Assembly (NCBI GenBank): GCA_964384625.1
Contig: CAYLNH010000129.1
Span: forward strand, 1-18,817
From: CAYLNH01 sp964384625
GTDB lineage: Bacteria; Verrucomicrobiota; Lentisphaeria; JABSQK01
DNA: 18,817 nucleotides
Direction: 5' to 3'
The position numbers and the translations under genes are program-made. This document shows positions 7,816 through 16,245 of this stretch, piece after piece. The notes below the pieces were generated by a model. It searched no databases. It had not been told where the DNA came from and worked only from the letters and a program-made list of their open reading frames with translations. Position 1 is the first letter of the stretch. Every line of letters starts with the position of its first letter.

Positions 7816-8781
7816 TTGATCACACTGACCGAAAACGAGTACGACGAGCTGGGCCGCCGACTGGGGCCCAAGCACCTGACAACCCGGCGGCAGCGACAAC
7901 AGCGCTACTCGCACCATGCGTGGACGCCGCGGTCCATTCTGCACCGCCCGGAGCATCTCCTCGGCGTGATGCCGATGATCCGGGTCGGCCTGACGCTTCT
8001 CGGCATGTGGCCTCGCGGCCGGCGGAATTTCCGCAATTTCGAGGTCGTGCGACGTGACGCGGAACTGCCGCATCTGCCCACGGCGTTTGACGGCTTCACC
8101 GCACTGCAGCTCACCGATCTGCATCTCGACATTGACCCGCAACTCGTCCCGGCGATCCAGACTGCAATCGGGGACCTCGACTACGACGTCTGCCTGCTGA
8201 CCGGCGACTACTCGCTGGAAGCCGACGGCACGCATGAGGCCGCCCTGCACCTTCTGCAGGACCTCCTTGCCGCCGTCGACAAACCGACCTACGGCATCCT
8301 CGGCAACCATGACTTCGTGGAGATCACACCCCGTCTGGAGCAGATGGGCGTACGGGTGTTGCTCAACGAACACGACGTCATCGAACGCGACGGAGACCGG
8401 CTCTATCTGATCGGCGTCGACGACATCTGGTATTATCAGACGGCCGACATCGACCGGGCGTTGGCCGGTGTACCGCCGGACGCGGCGACCGTGCTGCTGG
8501 CGCACAATCCGGATTTCTGTACGCGGCTCGAAGACCATCCCGTCGGTCTGATGTTGTGCGGGCACACGCACGGCGGCCAGATCTGTCTGCCCGGCGGCCG
8601 GGCGGTAATCACGCACACGTCACTGCCGCAGGACTACGTGTCCGGGCCGTGGCAATACGGCGCGACCACCGGCTACACGTCCCGCGGAACAGGCGGCTCC
8701 GGACAGCCGGTGCGGTTCAACTGTCGCCCGGAGATCACCCTGCATCGGCTGGTCTGCCCGGCATCCAAACCGGCCGGTTGA
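7816..8781 (+). CDS. Calcineurin-like metallophosphoesterase (YkuE/LpxG-like)
   Basis: The product has 321 residues from a TTG start placed by the GAGG at 7805-7808. It carries the complete binuclear-metal phosphoesterase set: TDLH (Asp101, His103), LLTGDY, LGNHDF, AHNPDF and GHTHGGQ (His250, His252). The GHTHGGQ ending and the short basic N-terminus with a moderately hydrophobic stretch (about 46-66) are typical of the YkuE/YaeI branch of membrane-associated phosphoesterases. That branch includes LpxG, the chlamydial UDP-2,3-diacylglucosamine hydrolase of lipid A synthesis. The substrate cannot be read from this sequence. An envelope role is suggested only by the divergent lipoprotein and the LPS-kinase homologue further along. 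Its stop lies two bases from the stop of the convergent menD. Confidence 0.85.
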   Translation: MITLTENEYDELGRRLGPKHLTTRRQRQQRYSHHAWTPRSILHRPEHLLGVMPMIRVGLTLLGMWPRGRRNFRNFEVVRRDAELPHLPTAFDGFTALQLTDLHLDIDPQLVPAIQTAIGDLDYDVCLLTGDYSLEADGTHEAALHLLQDLLAAVDKPTYGILGNHDFVEITPRLEQMGVRVLLNEHDVIERDGDRLYLIGVDDIWYYQTADIDRALAGVPPDAATVLLAHNPDFCTRLEDHPVGLMLCGHTHGGQICLPGGRAVITHTSLPQDYVSGPWQYGATTGYTSRGTGGSGQPVRFNCRPEITLHRLVCPASKPAG

Positions 8782-8783
8782 CA

Positions 8784-10520
8784 TCAGTCGAACTGCCGGC
8801 CGGCGTCGATCTCGCGGCGCAACGCAGAACAGATCTGCGCCGTAACCTGTTCGTCAACGCGGCGGGTTGCACGGCGGTCCACCATGACTTCCACAATCGC
8901 GTTCGCCTGCCCGTCAAACGCCTCCTGCAATGCGCTGTCCAACTCGGCCGGGGATGCAGCAGTGCAGTATTCCAGACCGAACATCCCGGCGGCGCCGGCG
9001 AAGTCGAGTTTGTGGGCCGCGGCGAAATCACGCTCGAAGTGCGGCGACTCCGTGATGCCCGGCAGGAAATGGAAGATCCCGCCGCCCCGGTTGTTGATCA
9101 CGACGATCACACTGGGCGCCGGCAGCCACTGCCACAACGCCAGAGAATTCAAGTCGTGCAGCGCCGCCAGATCACCGAGCAGCGCGCCGATCGGCCGGTC
9201 CGTCCCCAGGGCATAGCCGGCCGCTGTTGCCAGGTTGCCGTCAATCCCGCTGGCGCCGCGATTGCACACCACCGGTCGCGGCCCGCCGTACAGCTCCAGT
9301 TGCCGGATCGGCAGACTATTGCCGACAAACAGGGCTTGTGTCTCGTCCAGCCTTTCGGTGAGCCGCTGAACCACAACCTGGTCACACAACGTCGAGACCG
9401 CGCCAAGGACCTCCTTGACCACGTCGCCGGCCGTGCCGCTCAGTGCCGCGGCGGCAGCGGCCAACTGCGAGGCCCGCGGCTGCAGCAGGTCCACCATGTC
9501 GGCGGCGTCCCGCAACGACCGGGTCACGCGGTGGACGCGATCCGGCACCGGCACTCCGGACAACGGCTCAAGACCGACCTGCAGAATCGGGAAACTGCCG
9601 TCACCAAGCCAGGCGGCCAGCCGCTTGGACGTCAACCGCCCGCCGACCAACAGGACGGCATCCGGCGCCAGCGCCTCCCGGAAGCCGGCGGACCGCAAAA
9701 GCAGATCCGCCGCCGGGATCCGGTTGGCAACGTCGGGCAAACCGGACTGGATGTCGGCGATCACCGGCCAGCCAAGTGCCTGGCAGATGGTCTTTGCCGC
9801 AGCTCGTTCCGTCGCCGCCCGGATCGATCCTACGACCAGCAGGCCGCGATCCGAGGCGGTAGCCAGGTGGTGCACGGCGTCGAGATCGCCGCTGTCGGGC
9901 CGGGCTGCCGGCAGCGGTTTCGCGGCGAGCCGGCTGTGCAGGGCGGGATAGTCCGCCAACTGCACAGGGGCGTCCGGCACAAAGGGCTCGCGAAAGCGGC
10001 AGTTCAGGTGTACCGGTCCGGCAGGCCAACCGCAACAGCAGGCCATCGCCGCGGCCACCACCGGGAGTTGCGCCGCCATGGACGCCGTCTCGCCGGGGGG
10101 CTGGAAATCATTCTCAAACCGGACCTGGCGATGATATATGCCGCGCTGGTCAATCGTCTGATTCGCACCGCAGCCAAGCAGTTCGGCCGGGCGGTCGGCG
10201 GTCAGCACCACGAGCGGCACGTGGTCCAGATTCGCTTCCACCACCGCGGGCAGGCAGTTCGCCGCCGCCGTACCGGAAGTACAGATCAACGCCGCCGGCG
10301 TGGCTGTTGCCTTGGCCAGGCCCAACGCCAGAAAGGCCGCGCCGCGTTCGTCGAAGTGCACGACAGACTGCAATCGCGGGTGGTCCTCCGTCGCCAGCAC
10401 CAGCGGCGTATTCCGCGACCCCGGCGACAGGCACACATGGCCCACGCCCAGTCGATACAACTGCTCCATGAGCGCTTGCGCCCAGAGCGAGTTCCGTTCA
10501 GCTGTGCTCAGAGAAGACAC
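8784..10520 (-). CDS. menD: 2-Succinyl-5-enolpyruvyl-6-hydroxy-3-cyclohexene-1-carboxylate synthase (MenD)
   Basis: MenD is a thiamine-diphosphate (ThDP) enzyme joining isochorismate and 2-oxoglutarate (with CO2 release) in menaquinone synthesis. Diagnostic segments are the N-terminal CLSPGSRNTPL, DERGAAF with the cofactor-activating Glu58, ICTSGTAAANCLPAVVEA, TADRPAEL, and the ThDP/metal motif from GDLAALHDLNSLAL (Asp450) to VVINNRGGGIF. The frame is open to 10601 inside menF. I place the start at GTG 10520 because this gives 578 residues and an N-terminus (SSLSTAERNSLWAQAL) of the length seen in E. coli MenD; the first downstream ATG, at 10469, would cut into the first helix. With this start menD overlaps the 3' end of menF by 23 bases, suggesting translational coupling. 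No strong ribosome site is visible (only GGCGG nine bases upstream). The start is less certain than the identity. Confidence 0.95.
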   Translation of the reverse strand: MSSLSTAERNSLWAQALMEQLYRLGVGHVCLSPGSRNTPLVLATEDHPRLQSVVHFDERGAAFLALGLAKATATPAALICTSGTAAANCLPAVVEANLDHVPLVVLTADRPAELLGCGANQTIDQRGIYHRQVRFENDFQPPGETASMAAQLPVVAAAMACCCGWPAGPVHLNCRFREPFVPDAPVQLADYPALHSRLAAKPLPAARPDSGDLDAVHHLATASDRGLLVVGSIRAATERAAAKTICQALGWPVIADIQSGLPDVANRIPAADLLLRSAGFREALAPDAVLLVGGRLTSKRLAAWLGDGSFPILQVGLEPLSGVPVPDRVHRVTRSLRDAADMVDLLQPRASQLAAAAAALSGTAGDVVKEVLGAVSTLCDQVVVQRLTERLDETQALFVGNSLPIRQLELYGGPRPVVCNRGASGIDGNLATAAGYALGTDRPIGALLGDLAALHDLNSLALWQWLPAPSVIVVINNRGGGIFHFLPGITESPHFERDFAAAHKLDFAGAAGMFGLEYCTAASPAELDSALQEAFDGQANAIVEVMVDRRATRRVDEQVTAQICSALRREIDAGRQFD

Positions 10521-11868
10521 GGAGGAATGCCGCCAGTTTATTTTCCAGTTCATCCCACTCCCGGCGGGGGTCGGATCCGGCAACAATACCGGCGCCGGCA
10601 TACAGCCGCAAGATCCGGCCGGTCAGCAGTCCCGAACGAATGCCGACGGCGAAACCGCCGCTCTCCTGACCGAACCAGCCCAACGGCGCGGCATACCAGC
10701 CGCGGTCAAACCGCTCCAGCTCACGAATGGCAGACAACGCCGCAACCGTCGGCACCCCGCCGACGGCGGGTGTCGGATGCAGTGCCGCCAGCAAATCGGC
10801 ATCGGCCACGCCGTCCTCCAGCCGGCCGCGAAACACCTGCGACAGATGTTGGATCTCCGCCAGTTTCAGCACCGTCGCCTGCGGCTCGATCTGCGTACCG
10901 ACACAGAACGGCTGCAACGCATCTCGGATGGTGTTGACGACGAAACCGTGTTCCCGCCGTTCCTTGTCGTTGCTGAGAAGTTCTGCTGCCAGCCGGCGAT
11001 CCGTCTCGGGCGTTTCACCCCGCCGTCGGGTACCGGCAATGGCGGCTGCTTCCAGATCGCGATCGCGGCGGTAGAACAGCATTTCCGGCGTGGCCCCCAG
11101 GAAGGCGTGCTCCCTGTCCACCGCCAGGAGGAAATGGAAACAACCGGGGGTCGCCGCATGCAGCCGTTTGAGCACGTCGCAGGCCGTCACGGGGGCACCG
11201 AGTTCCAGCTCCGTCACGCGCGCCAGGACGACCTTCTGCAGCCGGCCGTGCTCAATCCGGTGCAGTGCTTCATCCACCATCGTTTTCCACCCGGCTGCAG
11301 CCGGGTGATCCGTTTGCCGGCGAGCCGCGGGCCAAAGCGGGCGGGGCGTATCCGCGGTCCGCTCCGGCAGCCGGTCGAAGTCCGCTTCCACCGCCTGCCA
11401 CACGGCGGCGGGATCATCATTCCCGCGGCAGACCACATTGCAGACGAACATCCCCCGGCCGTCCCGCACATGAAATTCGAAACGCGGCACGAACAGGAGA
11501 TGCCCGCCAAAGGGGGCCCAGCATGTCTCGATTTCCGCGTGCGGATCAAATCGGAAACCGCCGAAGTATTTGAGTTCCCCTTCGTGCTGCAGGACCACGT
11601 TCATTCTCTGCTGCAGCAGCGGCAGGGGCGCCGCGGCGCCGGCCAGTCGGTCCGCGGCGCCGATCGCCGCCATCTGCAGCCGGTCGTCGCGGTCGCCGAC
11701 AAACAGCTTGGGGTAGAGTGTCTGCGGCGTCAACCAGTCGCAGGGCGACGCCGCGGCGAACGGCAGACCAACGCGGATCACGCTCGTCTCCGTCCGGGGC
11801 CGATCTTCCCAGGCCTGCCGGACCAGATCAAACAACGCGCGGTACGTGTCCGGACCGGTCAACTGCAT
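10498..11868 (-). CDS. menF: Isochorismate synthase (MenF)
   Basis: MenF is a chorismate-utilising enzyme of 456 residues that converts chorismate to isochorismate, the first committed menaquinone step. The C-terminal two thirds carry the family signatures: KVVLAR with the expected general-base Lys212; AIAGTRRRG; ETDRRLAAELLSNDKERREH; HLSQVFRGRL; LHPTPAVGGVP; and GWFGQESGGFAVGIRS through YAGAGIVAGSDPRREWDE. The ATG at 11868 follows GAGG (11876-11879) by seven bases and lies inside the last codons of ubiE (10-base overlap). The N-terminal third is variable, as is usual. EntC-type synthases for siderophores share these motifs, but the menD and ubiE neighbours decide for menaquinone. Confidence 0.94.
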   Translation of the reverse strand: MQLTGPDTYRALFDLVRQAWEDRPRTETSVIRVGLPFAAASPCDWLTPQTLYPKLFVGDRDDRLQMAAIGAADRLAGAAAPLPLLQQRMNVVLQHEGELKYFGGFRFDPHAEIETCWAPFGGHLLFVPRFEFHVRDGRGMFVCNVVCRGNDDPAAVWQAVEADFDRLPERTADTPRPLWPAARRQTDHPAAAGWKTMVDEALHRIEHGRLQKVVLARVTELELGAPVTACDVLKRLHAATPGCFHFLLAVDREHAFLGATPEMLFYRRDRDLEAAAIAGTRRRGETPETDRRLAAELLSNDKERREHGFVVNTIRDALQPFCVGTQIEPQATVLKLAEIQHLSQVFRGRLEDGVADADLLAALHPTPAVGGVPTVAALSAIRELERFDRGWYAAPLGWFGQESGGFAVGIRSGLLTGRILRLYAGAGIVAGSDPRREWDELENKLAAFLRVFSEHS

Positions 11869-12596
11869 TTGCGGGCCTCATACAAATATACCGCACCAAA
11901 GGTCAAGGGCCGGTATTCCATTTCGTCAAACCCGGCCTGGTCCAGCAGATCAGCAAACTGCCGGCCGTGCGGGAACGTCTCAATTGTTTGATTCAGATAG
12001 CGGTAGGCAGTTTGGTCACCGGAGACCAGGCGGCCGATGAACGGCACGAAGCGGCGCACATACAACAGATGAACGGTACGGATGAAACGCGCCCGCGGCA
12101 GGCCGAATTCCAGCACAACGATCCGGCCGTCCCGGCGCAGCACGCGGTGGGCTTCCCGCAGCCCGAGCAACGGCTCCGGAAGGTTGCGGACGACAAACGA
12201 CATGGTCACGGCGTCGGCGCTGCCGGCGTCGAACGGCAGGTCCAGGGCGCTGCCTTCCACCAACGTGATGCGGTTGTCCAACCGGCGTCTCGCGACTTTC
12301 CCCGCGGCACGCGCCAGCAGCGCGGCGGCGAGGTCCACCCCCCGGATGCCGGCAGCCGGGTTGTGCTGTGCCAGAGAAAGCGCCTGATCGCCGCTGCCGG
12401 TGCCGACATCGATGATCTCCGCCGGCGCCTGTGCCGCCACCGCTTGCGATGCCCGCCGCCGCCAGTAGAGGTCGAGGCCGCCGGACAACAGGTGATTCAG
12501 ACAATCGTAGCGCGGGGCAATGCGGTCAAACATCCCGGTCACCTCCGCCGTCCGCCGGGAGGGCGGCTTCGAGGAGGTGTCAGGTGTGCTCGGCAT
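11859..12596 (-). CDS. ubiE: Demethylmenaquinone methyltransferase (UbiE/MenG)
   Basis: This is a class I SAM-dependent C-methyltransferase of 245 residues catalysing the last step of menaquinone synthesis; ubiE and menG are alternative symbols. Visible are the UbiE signature MFDRIAPRYDCLNHLLSGG (about 22-40), SAM motif I IIDVGTGSGD (61-70), the motif II region TMSFVVRNLPE, and VVLEFGLPR. The C-terminal part (SGDQTAYRYLNQTIETFP) matches the family's usual SxxPS..Y-type region only loosely. No ribosome site precedes the ATG at 12596. A GTG eight codons upstream of the conserved core is a possible shorter start, but 245 residues fits the family. It lies 36 bases after secDF and overlaps menF, so it is probably co-transcribed with both. 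In an organism with menD and menF the substrate is demethylmenaquinone. Confidence 0.93.
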   Translation of the reverse strand: MPSTPDTSSKPPSRRTAEVTGMFDRIAPRYDCLNHLLSGGLDLYWRRRASQAVAAQAPAEIIDVGTGSGDQALSLAQHNPAAGIRGVDLAAALLARAAGKVARRRLDNRITLVEGSALDLPFDAGSADAVTMSFVVRNLPEPLLGLREAHRVLRRDGRIVVLEFGLPRARFIRTVHLLYVRRFVPFIGRLVSGDQTAYRYLNQTIETFPHGRQFADLLDQAGFDEMEYRPLTFGAVYLYEARKCS

Positions 12597-12632
12597 TGTA
12601 GCGAAGATCCGGACGCAACGCCGCGCCGGCAG

Positions 12633-15600
12633 TCAAACCGACTGCTCGGCCTTCTTGCGCTGCTTGTTCTTGGAGCCGGTGCTCTCTGCCGTCGCAGCCG
12701 TCTTCCGACTCTGCCACAACACCATTACCGGTGTCGCCACAAAGATCGACGAATACGTACCGACAACGATGCCGGCCATCATCACAACGGCGAAGTCGTT
12801 AATCGCGCCGCCGCCGCCGACGATGTACAGACTGAGCACCACCAGGAAGGTGGTGAGCGACGTCAACAGCGTGCGACTCAGTGTCTGGTTGATACTGAGA
12901 TTGACGATGTCCAGGAATTTCTTCTTCTTGTGGAACTCGAGGTTCTCGCGAATACGGTCGAACACAACGATTGTGTCATTCAGCGAGTATCCGATAATCG
13001 TCAGCAACGCGGCAATCACGGTCAGCGAAATCTGCCGATCGCCAAGCCCCCAGATCAGGAAGATGCCGGTGCAGATGATCACGTCGTGAATCAACGCCGC
13101 GACGGCGCCGACGGAATAGCTGAACTGGAAGCGGAAGCTGATGTACAGCACAATCACAACCAGCGCACTGATGATGGCATAGAGCGCCTTCTTCTGGAAC
13201 TCATTGCCGACCAGTCCGCCGACCTTGCTGCTGGAACCGTTGGACAGACTCGCCGACGGAAACGCCTGGTTCAGTTCTTCGAGAACAATGTCATGGATCC
13301 CCCGCGTCTCGGCGCTCGCCAGCCGTTCTTCCACGACGTCGTTCGGCAGAACGACCTCCAACAGCGTTGACTCGGACACCATCGAGGACTTGTAGGTCAC
13401 CTTGGCATTCGGCAATTGGGCTTCCGCCAGGGCGTTCTCGACATCAGTCACCGCCACCCGTTCGGCGGCGCCGTATTCCATCGTGATCAAGGCGCCGCCG
13501 GTAAAGTCGACGCTCATGCTGGATTTGTTGCGGACGCCGACAACGGCAATTGCGCCGGCCATCAGGACCACGGAAAGCACTGCTGTAGCTTTGCGGAAGT
13601 TGAGGAACGGGATTTCCTTGCCGGCTTCAGCGGCTTTCCCGGTTTCGGCCGGTTTCAGCCGGCTGTGCATGAGTTTCGGGTTCTTCAACAGGTTGAACTC
13701 GACGAGCAGATCGAAGCACCACCGCGTCATGAACAGTGCGGTAAACATACTGGCGCAGATACCGATACTGAGGGTAACGGCGAAACCGCGGATCGGGCCG
13801 GTGCCGAAGAGATAGAGGAAGTACGCCGTAAACAGCGTGGTCAGATTCGCGTCCAGAATGGTGACGAAGGCGCGGCCGTAGCCGTTCTTGATCGCCGTCG
13901 CCAGCGACTTGCCGTTGTTCAGCTCTTCGCGGATTCGCTCGAAGATCAGCACGTTGGCGTCAACCGCCATACCGATGGTCAGCACGATACCGGCAATACC
14001 CGGCAGTGTGAGGGCCGCGCGCACGATCGGCAGCGTCCCGAAAATGAGCAGAACGTTGGCCGCGAGGGCGGCAACCGCGATGACGCCGGCGCCGCGGTAG
14101 TAGCCGAGCATGAACACAACCACCAGGGCCATGCCGATGATGATGGCGAGCTTACCGCTGTCCACGAGTTTGGCGCCGAGGGTCGCGGCCGTACTCATCT
14201 CACTGTCGATCTCGATCTTGACCGGCAGGTTGCCGCTGCGCAGCAACAAAGCGAGCTTCGATGCCTCTTCCGGACTGAAGTTGCCGGTAATCCGGAAGTT
14301 CGAGCCGAACTGCCCCTGAATGGCCGGCGCGCTGAAAACGACGCCGTCGAGCATCATGGCCATACGCTGGACCTTGCCGGTCTGTTCCCGGCGGGCGATG
14401 GCCGCCGCCGTGGTCTTGTTCATCGCGATACCGCCGGACTGGTTGAGCGTCACGCCGACCTGCGGCAAACCGTGTTCGTCGCGTTCGGCGCGAGCCGAGA
14501 CAATGTCGCCGCCGGTGATCGGTTCGGGCTGCTTGAGGACCCAGATCTTTTTGCGGATTTCGTTGCCGCGATCGTCGTTGATCACGTGCTCCACCAGCTC
14601 GTATTCCGGTCCGGGATTCTCGCCGGAGGCCAGGAGCATCTCGTGCTCCTGCGCTGTCCCGGGGACAACCATGCGGAACTCGAGTTTGGCCTGCTTGTTG
14701 AGCATCTCACGGATCCGGGCGATCTCCGCCGGGTCCACGCTGGGCGTGCGCACGGTGATGCTGTTGGACGCGTCCGGCCGGATCTCGACTTCCGAGACGC
14801 CGAACGGGTCGACGCGCTTCCGCAGGACCTCGATGATCTCGTCGCGGACCTGTGTCGCGCTGCTGCCCCGGGGCAAATCCTCTTCATTGAACGTCACGCG
14901 GAACTCGGTGCCGCCGCGCAGGTCCAGTCCGAATTTCAGTTTGCCGCGACCATAATTGCGGACGTAGAAGGCGACCTCCTTGTTGATCGGCCGCTGGCGG
15001 TTGTAGATGTCAACGAAATTGTAGAGCTCAACATTCATCTCTTCGGCGACTTCGATCATCGCCATTTCCGCCGGCAGGGGACGAACGTCCGTATTGCCGG
15101 CCGCCTCCGCTTTCCGGGCGGCTTCCTCGGATTCCTCGACCCGGGTCTTCGTCCCCGCCACCAGTTCCTGCAACTGTTTCTTGGCGGTGTCCCTGATCAC
15201 GGACCGCAACGTGGCTTCGAAGTCCTTGCCGCCAGCCTGTTTCTCGACGTAGTCAAGGACCTCCTGGTTGGCGGGCAGGCCGGATTCGGCGGCCGCGTCG
15301 TCGGGTTTCATCTCCGGTTCCTGCGGGGCGTCCTCGTCCCCCGCCGCCGGCTTTTCCGCCGGCGCCGGGGTATCCGGCAGGCGGATCACTTTGGCCAGAG
15401 CCATCCCGTGCTCCTGGCCGTCGACGACCTGCAGCAGGGCTTCCTTGAAGGTCAGTTCGCGGCCGTCCTTGGCGGCCGCCTGCAACCGTCGTTCCGCCTC
15501 TTCGATCGCCTCTTCAACGGCCGGACTGACACGGGCCTCGGCCAGTTGATTAAAGGTCTTCAGGAACGGTTGGTCATTGAGGGGATAGAGCGCGTAGGCC

Positions 15601-15656
15601 CAACCCACAAGCACCGCCAGAATCAGAATGCCTCGCCAGAAAATGGATTTCTTCAT
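12633..15656 (-). CDS. secDF: Protein translocase accessory subunit SecDF (SecD-SecF fusion) with a long N-terminal insert
   Basis: This 1007-residue fusion of SecD and SecF is an RND-type, proton-driven inner-membrane protein that helps pull exported proteins out of the Sec channel. TM1 is at about residues 5-24. The SecD signature LKFGLDLRGGTEF appears only at about 238-250, instead of directly after TM1, because of a roughly 200-residue charged, Ala/Glu-rich, partly coiled-coil insert. The SecD membrane bundle contains VDANVLIFERIREE (Asp566). The SecF half opens with VDFTGGALITMEYG and contains the matching LNDTIVVFDRIREN (Asp894). The C-terminus is Lys/Arg-rich. The ATG at 15656 is used; an in-frame TTG lies one codon earlier. 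It begins six bases after the yajC stop, so the two form one unit, as in most bacteria. Confidence 0.95.
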   Translation of the reverse strand: MKKSIFWRGILILAVLVGWAYALYPLNDQPFLKTFNQLAEARVSPAVEEAIEEAERRLQAAAKDGRELTFKEALLQVVDGQEHGMALAKVIRLPDTPAPAEKPAAGDEDAPQEPEMKPDDAAAESGLPANQEVLDYVEKQAGGKDFEATLRSVIRDTAKKQLQELVAGTKTRVEESEEAARKAEAAGNTDVRPLPAEMAMIEVAEEMNVELYNFVDIYNRQRPINKEVAFYVRNYGRGKLKFGLDLRGGTEFRVTFNEEDLPRGSSATQVRDEIIEVLRKRVDPFGVSEVEIRPDASNSITVRTPSVDPAEIARIREMLNKQAKLEFRMVVPGTAQEHEMLLASGENPGPEYELVEHVINDDRGNEIRKKIWVLKQPEPITGGDIVSARAERDEHGLPQVGVTLNQSGGIAMNKTTAAAIARREQTGKVQRMAMMLDGVVFSAPAIQGQFGSNFRITGNFSPEEASKLALLLRSGNLPVKIEIDSEMSTAATLGAKLVDSGKLAIIIGMALVVVFMLGYYRGAGVIAVAALAANVLLIFGTLPIVRAALTLPGIAGIVLTIGMAVDANVLIFERIREELNNGKSLATAIKNGYGRAFVTILDANLTTLFTAYFLYLFGTGPIRGFAVTLSIGICASMFTALFMTRWCFDLLVEFNLLKNPKLMHSRLKPAETGKAAEAGKEIPFLNFRKATAVLSVVLMAGAIAVVGVRNKSSMSVDFTGGALITMEYGAAERVAVTDVENALAEAQLPNAKVTYKSSMVSESTLLEVVLPNDVVEERLASAETRGIHDIVLEELNQAFPSASLSNGSSSKVGGLVGNEFQKKALYAIISALVVIVLYISFRFQFSYSVGAVAALIHDVIICTGIFLIWGLGDRQISLTVIAALLTIIGYSLNDTIVVFDRIRENLEFHKKKKFLDIVNLSINQTLSRTLLTSLTTFLVVLSLYIVGGGGAINDFAVVMMAGIVVGTYSSIFVATPVMVLWQSRKTAATAESTGSKNKQRKKAEQSV

Positions 15657-15662
15657 CAATCG

Positions 15663-16025
15663 CTAAGCCTGTTTCTTGTCCTTGTCCTCTTTGTTGTCGG
15701 CGGACTTGTCGTCGTCATCGCCGCGAATGCCGGCAATGGCATTCAAGAGGATTTCCATCTTGTTCTTGTCGCCGATTTCGAGGATCACGGACTTCTGCTT
15801 GACCGCGAAGATCGTCCCGCAAATCCCGCCGACAGTGTAAATTTCGTCGCCCTTCTTGAGCTTGTTGATCATCTGGGCTTTCTTTTCCTTCTCGCGCTTC
15901 TGCGGCTTGATCATGAGGAAATAGACAATACCGAGCATCAACGCCAGGGGGATAAGCAACTGCCAGATACTGCCGCCGCCGCCTTTTTCGCCTTGGGCCA
16001 ACAAAGCCTGCATCAGGGTGTACAT
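15663..16025 (-). CDS. yajC: Sec translocase accessory protein YajC
   Basis: YajC is a 120-residue single-span inner-membrane protein that associates with SecDF. Residues 1-18 are a short Gly-rich N-terminus, about 19-39 are the transmembrane helix (LLIPLALMLGIVYFLMI), followed by the hallmark IKPQKREKEK and LKKGDEIYTVGGICGTI, a small cytoplasmic beta-domain. The tail (about 101-120) is highly charged, with runs of Asp and Lys. The ATG is supported by AGGAG at 16034-16038, eight bases upstream, the strongest ribosome site in the minus-strand block. It is the first gene of the yajC-secDF-ubiE-menF-menD series. Confidence 0.95.
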   Translation of the reverse strand: MYTLMQALLAQGEKGGGGSIWQLLIPLALMLGIVYFLMIKPQKREKEKKAQMINKLKKGDEIYTVGGICGTIFAVKQKSVILEIGDKNKMEILLNAIAGIRGDDDDKSADNKEDKDKKQA

Positions 16026-16147
16026 CAGTGTTTCTCCTGGAAATATTCGATCACAAATATGCCGCCCGGGTGTGCGCCCCGCGGGCCGCCCTCCGCCGGC
16101 AGGCCGCCGCGTCTCGTCGCGCGCACGCAGACCATGCAGACTGGAGG

Positions 16148-16166
16148 AAAAGCGTTAACCTAACGC
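16148..16166 (-). terminator. Candidate intrinsic terminator after the kinase gene
   Basis: Read on the minus strand, GCGTTA, loop GGT and TAACGC (16152-16166) are followed by TTTT (16148-16151). It lies about 80 bases after the kinase stop and 120 bases before yajC, the right place and direction to separate the two units. The stem has only six pairs, half of them A-T, so it would be weak. Confidence 0.4.
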
Positions 16167-16224
16167 GGTTCGACTACTTATCAATGCAAAAACGGGGATA
16201 AAACGGGGGCGTAGTCCGCCTCAG

Positions 16225-16243
16225 AAACGCCGGCGGGCCGGCG
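16225..16243 (-). terminator. GC-rich hairpin just after the kinase stop
   Basis: On the minus strand, CGCCGG, loop CCCG and CCGGCG (16228-16243) begin three bases after the stop codon and are followed by TTTCT. The stem is strong but the T-run is short. It may end transcription together with the hairpin at 16148-16166, or protect the 3' end. Confidence 0.35.
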
Positions 16244-16245
16244 GT

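Noticed and set aside
8556..10937. Long plus-strand open frame (793 codons) opposite menD and menF
   Set aside because: GC-rich coding DNA often leaves the opposite strand open. The peptide is Arg/Gly/Gln-rich with no domain pattern, while menD and menF on the other strand are unmistakable.
13416..16163. 915-codon plus-strand open frame opposite secDF and yajC
   Set aside because: Unusually long, but it mirrors secDF and yajC exactly. Its His/Asp/Gln-rich composition is what the reverse complement of those codons gives. I see no sign of independent selection.
7730..16164. Shared 11-mer GTTAACCTAAC at 7730-7740 and 16154-16164 as a regulatory motif
   Set aside because: In a window of this size many 11-mers are expected to recur by chance. 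One copy is explained as part of a terminator-like hairpin.
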